DNA of 64,000 nucleotides, from positions 682,001-746,000 of the forward strand of contig NZ_CP104207.1 of the NCBI RefSeq assembly GCF_025244705.1, given 5' to 3'. Position 1 is the stretch's first letter, and each line of letters begins with the position of its first letter. The stretch is from Sphingopyxis sp. PET50 (GTDB lineage: Bacteria > Pseudomonadota > Alphaproteobacteria > Sphingomonadales > Sphingomonadaceae). The position numbers and the translations under genes are program-made. The notes under the pieces are model-generated. The model searched no databases, was not told the DNA's origin, and saw nothing but the letters and a program-made list of their open reading frames with translations. Shown one piece after another: positions 37,751 through 46,832 of this stretch.

Positions 37751-38156
37751 AGCCGCCGTCGCGACCCTGCAGGAAATACCGTCACTATCGGCTTTCCTAA
37801 TTTATTCCCGCATGTTTGATACTGGTCGATGCCGCTCGCACCTGCCTTTCGGGCTAAAGCCACAAAAGCCACAAAAATGGTGCGCCCATGCGGGGCCTTT
37901 GCGTCCTTAAGGGGGGCGGACTGTACGGCAGTCCCGCGATTCCAGTGTAAAGTTGCGCAGTTTTCTGCGGTTTTCCTCGCCACCCGTCGCCGCTGCCCGA
38001 ATCACGTCCGGCTCGGGGCTGACGGCTTGTGGCGCCACGTCGTATCGGCACGGCAGGGCGCGGATCCCTGGCACAGACAAACGCCGGTCGCGAATGAAGT
38101 TGCGCAGTTTTCCGGGCTTCTTTCCATTGCCGCCGCTTGCCGCTATGGGCGCTGCC
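37751..38156. repeat. gene-free stretch upstream of lysS with a 17-bp direct repeat
   Basis: The words AAGTTGCGCAGTTTTC occur at about 37951 and 38097, 146 bases apart in the same orientation; AACTGCGCAACTT is partly palindromic. The second copy lies about 45 bases before lysS. The rest shows no gene; a short frame of minus-strand codons reading RKLRNF twice follows the repeat and is not convincing. Around 37790 the DNA is AT-richer (TTTCCTAATTTATTC). Confidence 0.5.
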
Positions 38157-39755
38157 ATGACTGACTTGCACCTCCACCCGTCGCTGCGCGAGCCCGCGCA
38201 AACGTCCAAGGCCTGGCCGTTCGAAGAAGCGCGCAAGCTGATCAAACGCTATCCGCAGGGCAAGCCGGGCGGCGAGGCCGTGCTGTTCGAGACCGGCTAT
38301 GGCCCCTCGGGCCTGCCGCATATCGGCACCTTCAACGAAGTGCTGCGCACGACGATGGTCCGCCGCGCCTATGAAACGCTCACCGCCAATGAATCCGGGG
38401 TCGCCGCGCCGACGCGGCTCGTGGCGTTCAGCGACGACATGGACGGGCTGCGCAAGGTTCCCGACAATGTGCCGCAGCAGGACATGTTGCGCGAACATCT
38501 CGGCAAGCCGCTGACCGATATTCCCGACCCGTTCGGCAAATATGAGAGTTTCGCGCATCACAACAATGCGATGCTGCGCGAATTTCTCGACCGGTTCGGT
38601 TTCCAGTACGAGTTCGTCAGCTCGACCGAGCGCTACAAGTCGGGCGCCTTCGACGAGGCGCTGAAGAATGTCCTGCGCCACAATCAGGAGATTCTCGACA
38701 TCATGCTGCCGACGCTGCGCGCCGAGCGCGCGGCGACCTATTCGCCCGTCCTGCCGGTGAGCCCCAGGTCGGGCATCGTGCTGCAGGTGCCGGTGACGGT
38801 GGTCGATGCCGACAAGGGCCTCGTGTCCTTCGAGGACGAGGGCGAGACGATCACCCATTCGATCCTGTCGGGCGGCGCCAAGCTGCAGTGGAAGGTCGAC
38901 TGGGCGATGCGCTGGGTCGCGCTCGGTGTCGATTATGAAATGTACGGCAAGGACCTGACCGACAGCGGTACCCAGTCGGGCAAGATCGCGCGCGCGCTCG
39001 GCGGGCAAAAGCCCGAGGGGCTGATCTACGAGATGTTCCTCGACGAAAAGGGCGAGAAGATTTCCAAGTCGAAGGGCAACGGCCTGTCGATGGAGGAGTG
39101 GCTGACCTATGGCAGCGAGGAAAGCCTCGCCTTCTTCGCCTATCGCGAGCCCAAGGCGGCGAAGCAGCTTCACATCGGCGTGGTGCCGAAGGCGGTCGAC
39201 GAATATCTGCAGATGCGAGGGCATTATCCGGCGCAGGAGGGCGACAAGAAGCTCGGAAACCCCGTGCATCATGTCCATGTCGCGCGCGGCGAGCAGGTTC
39301 CCGCGACCGAACTGCCGGTGACCTTCGGGCTGCTGCTCAACCTTGTCGGGGTGATGGGCGCCGATGCGTCGAAGGAGCAGATCTGGCGCTATCTCGGCCA
39401 ATATGTGGCGGGCGCGAGCGCCGAGGCCTATCCGGAGCTCGACCGCCTGATCGACAATGCAATGGCCTATAACCGCGACTATGTCGCCCCGACGCTGAAC
39501 CGGCGCAAGCCGGTGGGCGGCGAGGGCGCGGCGCTGGCCGAACTCGACACAAAGCTTGCGGCGTTGCCCGCGGACGCCTCGGCCGACGATATCCAGAATA
39601 TCGTCTACGAGATCGGCAAGAACGAAGCATACGGGTTCGAGACTCTGCGCGACTGGTTCAAGGCGCTCTACGAGACGCTGCTCGGGTCGAGCGCGGGGCC
39701 GCGCATGGGCAGCTTCATCGCGCTGTTCGGCATCGACAATACGCGCTGCGGCTGA
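38157..39755 (+). CDS. lysS: class I lysyl-tRNA synthetase
   Basis: This enzyme charges tRNA-Lys. The 532-residue product is the class I type seen in many alphaproteobacteria and archaea, not the common class II. Signatures are the HIGH motif in GPSGLPHIGTFNEVL, FSDDMDGLRKVPDNVP, and the KMSKS-like EKISKSKGNGLSMEEW. ATG 38157 fits better than ATG 38145 because it directly precedes TDLHLHPSLREPAQTSKAWP. It stands alone, followed by repeat E. Confidence 0.98.
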   Translation: MTDLHLHPSLREPAQTSKAWPFEEARKLIKRYPQGKPGGEAVLFETGYGPSGLPHIGTFNEVLRTTMVRRAYETLTANESGVAAPTRLVAFSDDMDGLRKVPDNVPQQDMLREHLGKPLTDIPDPFGKYESFAHHNNAMLREFLDRFGFQYEFVSSTERYKSGAFDEALKNVLRHNQEILDIMLPTLRAERAATYSPVLPVSPRSGIVLQVPVTVVDADKGLVSFEDEGETITHSILSGGAKLQWKVDWAMRWVALGVDYEMYGKDLTDSGTQSGKIARALGGQKPEGLIYEMFLDEKGEKISKSKGNGLSMEEWLTYGSEESLAFFAYREPKAAKQLHIGVVPKAVDEYLQMRGHYPAQEGDKKLGNPVHHVHVARGEQVPATELPVTFGLLLNLVGVMGADASKEQIWRYLGQYVAGASAEAYPELDRLIDNAMAYNRDYVAPTLNRRKPVGGEGAALAELDTKLAALPADASADDIQNIVYEIGKNEAYGFETLRDWFKALYETLLGSSAGPRMGSFIALFGIDNTRCG

Positions 39756-39795
39756 TCGCGGAGGCGTTGAGTTGAAGCCCATAGACCCCATTCCC

Positions 39796-39882
39796 CCGTT
39801 CGTGCTGAGCTTGTCGAAGCACCGTTCTTTCCTTTGAGCCACAACAGAAAAGGACGGCCCTTCGACAAGCTCAGGGCGAACG
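39796..39882. repeat. intergenic inverted repeat (family E), second copy
   Basis: CCGTTCGTGCTGAGCTTGTC, GAAGCACCGTTCTTTCCTTT and CTTCGACAAGCTCAGGGCGA form the arms. It is the inverted counterpart of 31147-31232. It lies between lysS and the asparaginase-like gene, and can end lysS transcription. Confidence 0.88.
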
Positions 39883-39919
39883 GCATTTTTGAACGCGTTG
39901 TGTGAGCGGAACGATACCG

Positions 39920-40402
39920 ATGATCGACATCTTCACCACCGGCGGCACGATCGACAAAGTCTATTTCGACGCCTTGTCGGAATTTCAGATCGGCCCCGCG
40001 GCGATCCCCGACATGCTGCGCGAGAACAACGTCCATGTCCCGCACCGCGTCACCCAGCTGATGCGCAAGGACAGTCTGGAACTGACCGACGCCGACCGCG
40101 AGACGATCCGCGCCGCGGTCGCCGCGAGCGATGCGGATCGCATTCTGGTGACCCATGGCACCGACACGATGGTCGCGACCGGGCGCGTGCTCGCCGGCAT
40201 CCCCGGCAAGACGATCGTGCTGACCGGCGCGATGCAGCCCGCGTCGGTGCGCGCGAGCGATGCCGAATTCAACGTCGGCTTCGCGCTCGCCGCCGCGCAG
40301 ACCCTGCCGCCGGGCGTCTATGTCGCGATGAACGGCATGATCTTCGATCCCGAAACCACGGTGAAGGACCGCGCGGCGGGCCGCTTTCGCGCCGAGGGGT
40401 AA
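39920..40402 (+). CDS. single-domain asparaginase-like protein
   Basis: The 160-residue product has the N-terminal asparaginase domain only: IDIFTTGGTIDKVYFDALSE with the first catalytic Thr (TGGTI), and ILVTHGTDTMVATGRVLAGI with the second (HGTDT). Full-length type I or II asparaginases are about 330 residues, so the C-terminal domain is missing as a whole, with a clean stop after FRAEG. I have seen such short versions annotated in sphingomonads, but their activity is unknown. ATG 39920 is chosen, with GTG 39902 possible. A gap of 144 bases separates it from the cysteine-rich precursor gene. Confidence 0.88.
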   Translation: MIDIFTTGGTIDKVYFDALSEFQIGPAAIPDMLRENNVHVPHRVTQLMRKDSLELTDADRETIRAAVAASDADRILVTHGTDTMVATGRVLAGIPGKTIVLTGAMQPASVRASDAEFNVGFALAAAQTLPPGVYVAMNGMIFDPETTVKDRAAGRFRAEG

Positions 40403-40546
40403 AGGACCGCGAAACCATGGGGTTGAAAAATCTTCCCCCTGTGATCCAGATCATGCCATTGTGTCACCGGGTCGTGTGAAAAAGACACCGGGGGCGGTGA
40501 GTCGCTGCCCCGCCTCAAATGGACAACCAAAGGGAAGGGTAAACTC

Positions 40547-41062
40547 ATGACCAGCAACAAACTCGCCGGGCTGATCGCCGCGTCGGCGACCGCCATCGCC
40601 CTCTCGAGCGCCGCGGTCGCGGCCGACGCGGGCACCGCCGCCGGCTCGGCCTATGAAGCGAACAGCTGCAAGGGCGCTTCGGGCTGCAAGGGCGATGCGA
40701 AAACCGATGCCAGCAGCTGCAAGGGCGACGCCAAGACCGATGCCAGCAGCTGCAAGGGTGCTTCGGGCTGCAAGGGCGACGCCAAGACCGATGCCAGCAG
40801 CTGCAAGGGCGCGTCGGGCTGCAAGGGCGACGCCAAGACCGACGCCAGCAGCTGCAAGGGTGCCTCGGGCTGCAAGGGCGACGCCAAGACCGATGCCAGC
40901 AGCTGCAAGGGTGCTTCGGGCTGCAAGGGCGACGCCAAGCCCGATGACAAGACCGACGCGTCGAGCTGCAAGGGCACGACCGATGCCAAGACCGACGCCA
41001 GCAGCTGCAAGGCTTCGGGCGGTTGCGGCGCGACCGGCTTCAAGACGATCGCCAGCCTCTGA
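40547..41062 (+). CDS. exported cysteine-repeat precursor, bufferin/HvfA-like RiPP metallophore candidate
   Basis: The 171-residue product has a signal peptide ([20 protein letters not shown], cleavage near AVAA, residue 26). After it come tandem units of [17 protein letters not shown] (17 residues, 51 bp). I count 14 cysteines, all beyond residue 35, and 12 CKG motifs; no His or Met lies in the repeat zone. The end is [19 protein letters not shown] ribosome binding site (AAGGGAAGGG) precedes ATG 40547. The next genes encode MNIO and HvfC/BufC-type proteins, so I infer a ribosomally made, post-translationally modified, probably copper-binding peptide. The repeat is not the EGKCG type of HvfA nor the four-Cys type of DUF2282, so class is open. 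Confidence 0.88.
   Translation: MTSNKLAGLIAASATAIALSSAAVAADAGTAAGSAYEANSCKGASGCKGDAKTDASSCKGDAKTDASSCKGASGCKGDAKTDASSCKGASGCKGDAKTDASSCKGASGCKGDAKTDASSCKGASGCKGDAKPDDKTDASSCKGTTDAKTDASSCKASGGCGATGFKTIASL
40660..41030 (+). repeat. 51-bp in-frame tandem repeats in the precursor gene
   Basis: Units beginning with the Ser-Ser-Cys codons start at 40712, 40745, 40796, 40847, 40898, 40961 and 41000. Three spacings of exactly 51 bases show recent duplications. The 33, 63 and 39 base units differ by whole codons. Synonymous changes (AGCAGC against TCGAGC) are few, so the array is young or kept similar by recombination. Confidence 0.92.
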
Positions 41063-41141
41063 TAGACGCCGGATGACAGGGGTGGGCGGCCCGGCGTCTC
41101 CATCGCGGGGATGCCGGGCCGCCGGCCCGACGGAGCCAGCC

Positions 41142-42002
41142 ATGCGCGACGCGAACCGCAAGACCATCGCCTCGCCGGGATTTGGCCTGGGGCTGCGGAC
41201 GGTCCACTATCCCGACTATGTCGCCGCGCCGCAGCGGGTCGACTGGCTGGAGATCATCTCCGAAAATTACATGGTGCCCGGCGGCCGGCCGCTGGCGATG
41301 CTCGACCGCATCCGCGCCGACTATCCGGTGGTGATGCACGGCGTATCGCTGTCGATCGGGTCCGACGAGCCGCTCGATGGCCGTTATCTGGCCGAACTGA
41401 AGGCGCTCGCCGAACGGATCGAGCCCTTGTGGGTGTCCGATCATCTGTGCTGGACCGGCATCAATGCGCACAATACGCATGACCTGCTGCCGTTGCCCTA
41501 TGACGCGCCCGCGCTGGCCTGCGTCGTCGACAATATCGCCAGGGTGCAGGACCATCTCGGCCGCCGCATCCTGATCGAAAATCCGTCCTCCTATGTCACC
41601 TTTCGCTCGTCGGACCGGACCGAGTGGGAATTTCTGGCGGAGATGGCGGAGCGCGCCGACTGCCTGCTGCTGCTCGACGTCAACAATATCTATGTCAGCG
41701 CGCGCAACCATGGGTTCGATCCCATCGACTATCTCGCCGGGCTGCCCGCGCACCGCATCCAGCAGGTGCATCTGGCGGGGCACAGCGACATGGGCGACTA
41801 TGTCATCGACACCCACGATCACGACGTCTGCGACGCGGTGTGGGACCTTTATGCCCGGGCCATCCGCACGTTCGGCCCGCTCGCGACGATGATCGAGCGC
41901 GACGACGACATTCCGCCGCTGGCCGACGTGATCGCCGAACTCGACCGCGCGCGGTCGGTCGCCGATGCCGCGCTGCGCGAACCGGTAGTTGCGCATGGCT
42001 GA
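41142..42002 (+). CDS. MNIO (DUF692) multinuclear non-heme iron oxidative enzyme, BufB/HvfB-like
   Basis: The 286-residue TIM-barrel enzyme matches DUF692: [36 protein letters not shown] (metal Glu), [20 protein letters not shown] (His), [20 protein letters not shown] (Asp/His), [13 protein letters not shown] (Glu), [20 protein letters not shown] (Asp, Asn), [20 protein letters not shown] (His), and [14 protein letters not shown] (Glu). All expected iron ligands are visible. MNIO enzymes convert Cys in precursor peptides to oxazolone-thioamide or thiooxazole groups. The stop overlaps the next start by eight bases, so the two are coupled. ATG 41142 directly follows the precursor gene (79-base gap). 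Confidence 0.93.
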   Translation: MRDANRKTIASPGFGLGLRTVHYPDYVAAPQRVDWLEIISENYMVPGGRPLAMLDRIRADYPVVMHGVSLSIGSDEPLDGRYLAELKALAERIEPLWVSDHLCWTGINAHNTHDLLPLPYDAPALACVVDNIARVQDHLGRRILIENPSSYVTFRSSDRTEWEFLAEMAERADCLLLLDVNNIYVSARNHGFDPIDYLAGLPAHRIQQVHLAGHSDMGDYVIDTHDHDVCDAVWDLYARAIRTFGPLATMIERDDDIPPLADVIAELDRARSVADAALREPVVAHG

Positions 42003-42792
42003 GGCGCTGCGCGACGTGCAGGCGCTGTTCCTCGCCGGGGTGATCCGCGGCGAGGCCGAGGCCGAGCGGCTGATCGTCGACGACAATCGCGTCGGTGCGA
42101 CGCGGCGGCTCGACATCTATCGCAACAATTACCGCGCGAACGTGACCGGCATCCTCGCCGACCATTATGAGCGGCTGCACCTCTATCTGGGCGAGGAGCA
42201 GTTCGCCCGGCTGGCCGGCGCCTTCGTCGATGCGCAGCCGTCGATGGTCCGCAACCTGCGCTATTATGGCGGCGGCTTCGCCGATTATCTGGCGCGGCAT
42301 TTTCCCGAAGATGGCGAACTCGAAGAGCTGGCGCGCCTCGACTGGGCGCTGCGCGATGCCTTCGACGCGCCCGATGCCGAACCGCTCGATGCCGATGCAG
42401 TCGGCGCGCTTGGCGACGCGTGGATCGCTGCGCCGCTGACGCTGGTGCCGTCGGCGCAGTTCGTGGCCGCCTCCTTCAACATCGCCGCGATCTGGAACGC
42501 GCTCGAGGCGGAGGAGGTGCCGCCCGAGGCTGAACGGCGCGACCAGGCGGAGACGATCCTCGTCTGGCGGCAGGGCGGCAGTCCGCAATTCCGCACCCTC
42601 GGCGCGGACGAAGCCGCGGCGCTCGGGCTGATCGCCGAGGGATGCAGCTTCACCGTGCTCAGTGAGCATATGCTCGAACGGCTGGGCGAGGCGGCGGCGA
42701 TGCAGGCGCTCGGCGGGTGGCTCGGCGGCTGGCTGGCCGAAGGGACGGTGATGCTGGCCGGTCAGGCGGAGGCCGGCAGCGAAGTCACCTGA
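41995..42792 (+). CDS. HvfC/BufC-type (DUF2063) RiPP partner protein
   Basis: The 265-residue product shows the DUF2063 N-terminal pattern: [60 protein letters not shown] and [18 protein letters not shown]. In HvfC/BufC systems it binds the precursor leader and presents it to the MNIO enzyme, so the pair forms the modifying complex. It overlaps the MNIO gene by eight bases. No DoxX-type BufD or copper exporter gene follows; the next gene is a converging desaturase whose end overlaps by 31 bases. Confidence 0.9.
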   Translation: MAEALRDVQALFLAGVIRGEAEAERLIVDDNRVGATRRLDIYRNNYRANVTGILADHYERLHLYLGEEQFARLAGAFVDAQPSMVRNLRYYGGGFADYLARHFPEDGELEELARLDWALRDAFDAPDAEPLDADAVGALGDAWIAAPLTLVPSAQFVAASFNIAAIWNALEAEEVPPEAERRDQAETILVWRQGGSPQFRTLGADEAAALGLIAEGCSFTVLSEHMLERLGEAAAMQALGGWLGGWLAEGTVMLAGQAEAGSEVT

Positions 42793-43802
42793 CGCAGCAC
42801 CGCCGCATAGTTTGGCGCGATCGTCATCGCCTCATGCTTGCCCGCGCGCCCCAGGGCGGCATGGACCTCCGGCAGGCGGTAGCAGGGCACGCCCATGAAC
42901 AGATGATGCTCGGCGTGATAATTGACCCAATAGGGCGCGACGGTCGCGCGGGCGAGCCAGCCCGCGTGGGTCGTGCGCGCATGGCTGAACGGGTCCTGGC
43001 TGCCGGTCGTGGTGCAGGCATGTTCGGCGATGTTGCGGATGCGCAGATAGAGCTGGAAGGTCGTCGCGAGGCCCGCGAGCCACAGCAGATAGGGCGTCCA
43101 GCCGTAGAGCGCGAGCGACAGGCCGAGCAGCACCGCCTGCACGAGCAGGAAGCGCCCGACCGCGCGCGTCACCGCCATCGCGCCCGCGACGTCGGTCGTC
43201 GGTGACGTCATGCCGTCGTCGGACTGCTTGTTGAAGGGCGTGCCCGCCTTGGTCCCGCCCTTGCCCTTTTCGGGCTTTTCGCCGCGCAGCATCGCCTTCA
43301 GCCCGACGGTCGCGAAGCCGAATTGCGCAACGCGCTGCTTGAAGAAGGTCTGGCCGGTCAGGTCGCGCAGCACCTTGCGCCCCAGGCTGGCACGCGTCGT
43401 GGGAAAGGGCTTCGACAGCGACAGGTCGGGGTCTTCGGGCTGCTGCGTGAATTTATGGTGCTGCAGATGATAGGTGCGGTACGCGATCAGGTCCGACCCG
43501 ACCGCCGCGCCGGTCAGCCAGTCGCCGAGAAAATTGTTGATTTTGCGGTTCGGATGCAGCGCCCCGTGCGCGGCGTCGTGCATCAATATCGCGAAGCCGA
43601 GTTGGCGGCCGCCGACGAGGATGATCGCGGCGAGCCACGCGAGCGGATTCGCCAGCCAGGCGGCGAGGCCCAGCACCGCGATGCTGACGATCCAGCCATG
43701 CGCGACGAGCCAGATGCCGCGCCACGGCGAAACACGCGTGATCGCGGCCCATTCGTCGCGGTCGAAAAACTGGGTGGGCGGCAAAAGGCGTACGGCAGGC
43801 AT
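42762..43802 (-). CDS. membrane fatty acid desaturase
   Basis: The 346-residue product (MPAVRLLPPTQFFDRDEWAA) has several hydrophobic segments and the three histidine clusters of membrane desaturases: MHDAAHGALH (HxxxH), TYHLQHHKFT (HxxHH) and VNYHAEHHLFMGVP (HxxHH), which bind two irons. A charged loop with GEKPEKGKGGTKAG is an insertion, possibly cytosolic. It would introduce double bonds into acyl chains or related lipids; the substrate is not known. It is convergent with the BufC-type gene (31-base overlap) and divergent from the GGDEF-EAL gene. Confidence 0.94.
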   Translation of the reverse strand: MPAVRLLPPTQFFDRDEWAAITRVSPWRGIWLVAHGWIVSIAVLGLAAWLANPLAWLAAIILVGGRQLGFAILMHDAAHGALHPNRKINNFLGDWLTGAAVGSDLIAYRTYHLQHHKFTQQPEDPDLSLSKPFPTTRASLGRKVLRDLTGQTFFKQRVAQFGFATVGLKAMLRGEKPEKGKGGTKAGTPFNKQSDDGMTSPTTDVAGAMAVTRAVGRFLLVQAVLLGLSLALYGWTPYLLWLAGLATTFQLYLRIRNIAEHACTTTGSQDPFSHARTTHAGWLARATVAPYWVNYHAEHHLFMGVPCYRLPEVHAALGRAGKHEAMTIAPNYAAVLRQVTSLPASA

Positions 43803-43949
43803 GGATCGACTATAACGGGTTGCGAAGAAAAACCCAATACTCCCATTTCGGAGCAATTCCCGGGATTTGCGGAGGATGCGGCTAAGATTTTGGAAACCCA
43901 TTTCCGGCAAGCCGTTTCGCGGGGACCGGCTGAAACAGGAACTGCGGGA

Positions 43950-46592
43950 TTGGGGTTGGAGCGGGCCATCGTACGGCCAGCGGAGAGCGAGGCGTCGACC
44001 GACGGATCGCTGTTCGATTCGCCGGAATTTGTGACGCGCCTGACGCGCGTCGCGCAGCTGTGGCATTATGTGCTGGTCAGCCGTGTGCTCGTTTTTTTCT
44101 CCTGCGCCTTTTTCCCTGGCCTGCCCGGCTTTTTCGAGCGGCCGTCGCAATGGCTGCTGCTCGGCCTCGGTATCGCGTGCGACCTGGTATTGACGGTGAT
44201 CGGGCAAGTGTCGCGCGGCGTGCGCGCCGGACCGCCCAAACGCATCGGACTCTGGTGCGGCGCCGCGATGCTGCTGATCGCGGTCGGTACGCTGTTCACG
44301 AGCATCGCGATGTTCGTCTCGTCGTCGGGCGACGGCGCGCTGTATGTCGACGCCTTTGCGGCGATCCGGATCGGCGCGATTCTGGTGACGGCGTCGGCAG
44401 TGGCGATTGCGCGCCCCGCCTTTTTCGCCTTCGCGGGCGCGACCGCGCTCGGCGGCGCGATCGGCAAGGCGTCGATGCCGTTCGCCTTTGCCGCGATGAT
44501 CTTTCTCGCCCTGCTCATCGTCATGGTCCGCGAGGATGCGCGCCACCAGAAGCGCAAGGAACGCGCCAAGCGCAAGGCGATCGGCGACCAGCAGCGCGCG
44601 CTCAACCTGATGCGCGATTTCGAGCGGGCCGGACGCGGCTGGTTCTGGGAAACCGACCGGCACGGGGCGCTCGTCTATCTGTCGCCCACGGTGGCGGCGA
44701 AGCTGGGCCGAGCCGCTCGGCGACCTGCTCGGCAAACCGTTCACCGATATCATTCGCAAGCGCATCGGCAATGATGACAGCGAGGAACGCACGCTCGGCT
44801 TCAGCCTGTCATCGCGGACGCCGTTCAAGGAACTGACGGTGCAGGCGGCAGTGCAGGGCGAGGAGCGCTGGTGGTCGATCTCGGGCCATCCGATCAGCAA
44901 CGAACTCGGCAATTTCCAAGGATTCCGCGGCAGCGGCACCGACCTCACCGAAAGGAAAAAGTCCGAGCGCGAGATCAATCAGCTCGCACGCTACGACGTG
45001 CTGACCGGTCTCGCCAACCGGCTTCACATCACCGACCTGCTCGAACGCGCGCTGAAGAACCATATCGGCCAGGCCCAGCCCTGTGCGATGATGCTGCTCG
45101 ATCTCGACCGTTTCAAGGCGGTGAACGATACGCTCGGCCACCCGGTCGGCGACCAGTTGCTGCAACAGGTCGCGGCGCGGCTGACCCAGATCATCGGCGA
45201 TCGCGGTCAGGTCGGGCGTCTCGGCGGCGACGAATTCCAGATCGTGCTGCCGCAGATCGTCCATGCCGACAAGCTCGCCGGCATCGCCAATGCGATCATC
45301 CTCAGCATCGCCAAGCCCTTTGCGATCGAGGGGGAACAGGTGCGCGTCGGTTCGTCGATCGGCATCGCGGTGTCGGAGGGCGCGGGGGTGCCGGCATCGG
45401 CGCTGGTCCGCAACGCCGACCTGGCGCTTTACGCGGCCAAGGACGCGGGGCGGGGCGTCTATCGTTTCTATGCCGACGCGATGCACAATCAGGCCAGCGA
45501 GCGCAAGGCGATCGAGGACGCGCTGCGCGACGCGCTGGCGAAGGACGAGCTTCGTCTGGTCTATCAGCCGATCGTCGATGTCGCGAGCGAGCGGATTTCG
45601 GGCTTCGAGGCGCTGATCCGCTGGCAGCGCGGCGACCAGCCGCAGCGATCAGCCCGGCAAAATTCATCCCCATCGCGGAGGAATCGAATCTCATCGTTCC
45701 GATCGGCGAATGGATCGTCCGGTCGGCCTGCGCCGCGATTGCCGAGCTGGGACCGGGGTACCGCGTCGCCGTCAACGTCTCGCCGCGCCAGTTCGCCAAC
45801 GACAAATTGCCCGCGACGATCATGAGCGCGGTGTCGGCGGCGGGCATCCGCCCCGAGCAGTTGGAACTCGAAATTACCGAGGGGATATTCCTCGACGAAA
45901 GTCCCGAGAATCTGGAGATGTTCCAGCGCCTGAAGCGCACCGGCGTGCGGCTGGCGCTCGATGATTTCGGTACCGGCTATTCGGCGCTGGGCTATTTGAA
46001 GAAGGCGCCGTTCGACAAGATCAAGATCGACCAGAGCTTCGTGCGCGGCGCCGCCGACCGAAGCAGCATGAACGCCGCGATCATCTCGTCGATCGTCGGG
46101 CTGGCGGCGGCGCTCCGGATGGAAACCACCGCCGAGGGGGTGGAGACGCACGACGATCTCGACCTGATCCGCGGGCTCGGGTGCAGCCATGTCCAGGGCT
46201 ATATCTATGGCAGGCCGATGACGCTGAGCGAGGCGCTGGCCCTGCTCCGCGCCGGCGACGGCCGCGTCGTCGCGAAAGGGTACAAGAGCGCCCGCGAGGC
46301 GCGCAGCCGCACCTTCCGCACGATCCAGGTCGAAAGCGGCGGGCATCGTTATGAAGCGATCGTCCGCAATGTGTCGACGCGCGGCGCCTTGATCGAGGGA
46401 CTGTGGAACGTCCCGCAGGGCACCGGTTTTCAGCTTGTCTTCGGCCCCGACCTGATGCTCGATGCCGAGGCGCGCTGGTCGGAGGAAAATCGGGTCGGGG
46501 TGCAGTTCGCCAAGGCGGTCGAAATATCGGCCCTGATCGGCGGCGCGGCGCCGGGGTTGGCGGGCCGGACGCGGATCGAACGGGCGGCCTGA
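43950..46592 (+). CDS. membrane GGDEF-EAL-PilZ protein; two apparent frameshifts
   Basis: The N-terminal part (about residues 30-195) has five or six hydrophobic segments, a MASE-like sensor. A PAS-like region follows (GRGWFWETDRHGALVYLSPT). GGDEF: RLGGDEFQIVLPQIVHADKL with intact GGDEF. EAL: ISGFEALIRWQRG and RLALDDFGTGYSAL, both intact. A C-terminal PilZ-like domain reads YEAIVRNVSTRGALIEGLWN and VGVQFAKAVEISAL. So one chain could make, break and bind c-di-GMP. A gained base near 44705-44711 and a lost base near 45640-45643 break the frame; net length is 881 codons including stop. The start (TTG 43950) is uncertain; no ATG fits. Confidence 0.85.
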
Positions 46593-46619
46593 GCTGCCGA
46601 GAGGACCGGGGGTGCCGGT

Positions 46620-46800
46620 CTGTTTTGGGGTGGAAGGCGGACATTTGAGGAATGAACCGGTTTCCCCTCCCGCAAGCGGGAGGGGCAGCGAGACTTACGA
46701 ACTTGTTCGTTAGTCGCAGCGGGGTGGGCTGTCGCGACGGCGCTGCCCACCCCCGGCCCCTCCCGCCTGCGGGAGGGGAGAACGAGCGTCCCCTTCCGCC
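46620..46800. repeat. family A inverted repeat
   Basis: It is nearly identical in plan to 37566-37750: TTTTGGGGTGGAAGGCGGAC, CCCTCCCGCAAGCGGGAGGG, GGCAGCGAGACTTACGAACT, GTTAGTCGCAGCGGGGTGGG and GCTGCCCACCCCCGGCCCCT with a final GGGAG hairpin. It sits between the c-di-GMP protein and the amidohydrolase, both ending here. Confidence 0.85.
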
Positions 46801-46832
46801 CGCAACCGGTCAGCCCATCCCCTCCGGCCTGC

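Noticed and set aside
40660..41030. Regular repeats considered as a CRISPR array
   Set aside because: The units are in-frame, without unique spacers, and encode a signal-peptide-bearing cysteine-repeat protein.
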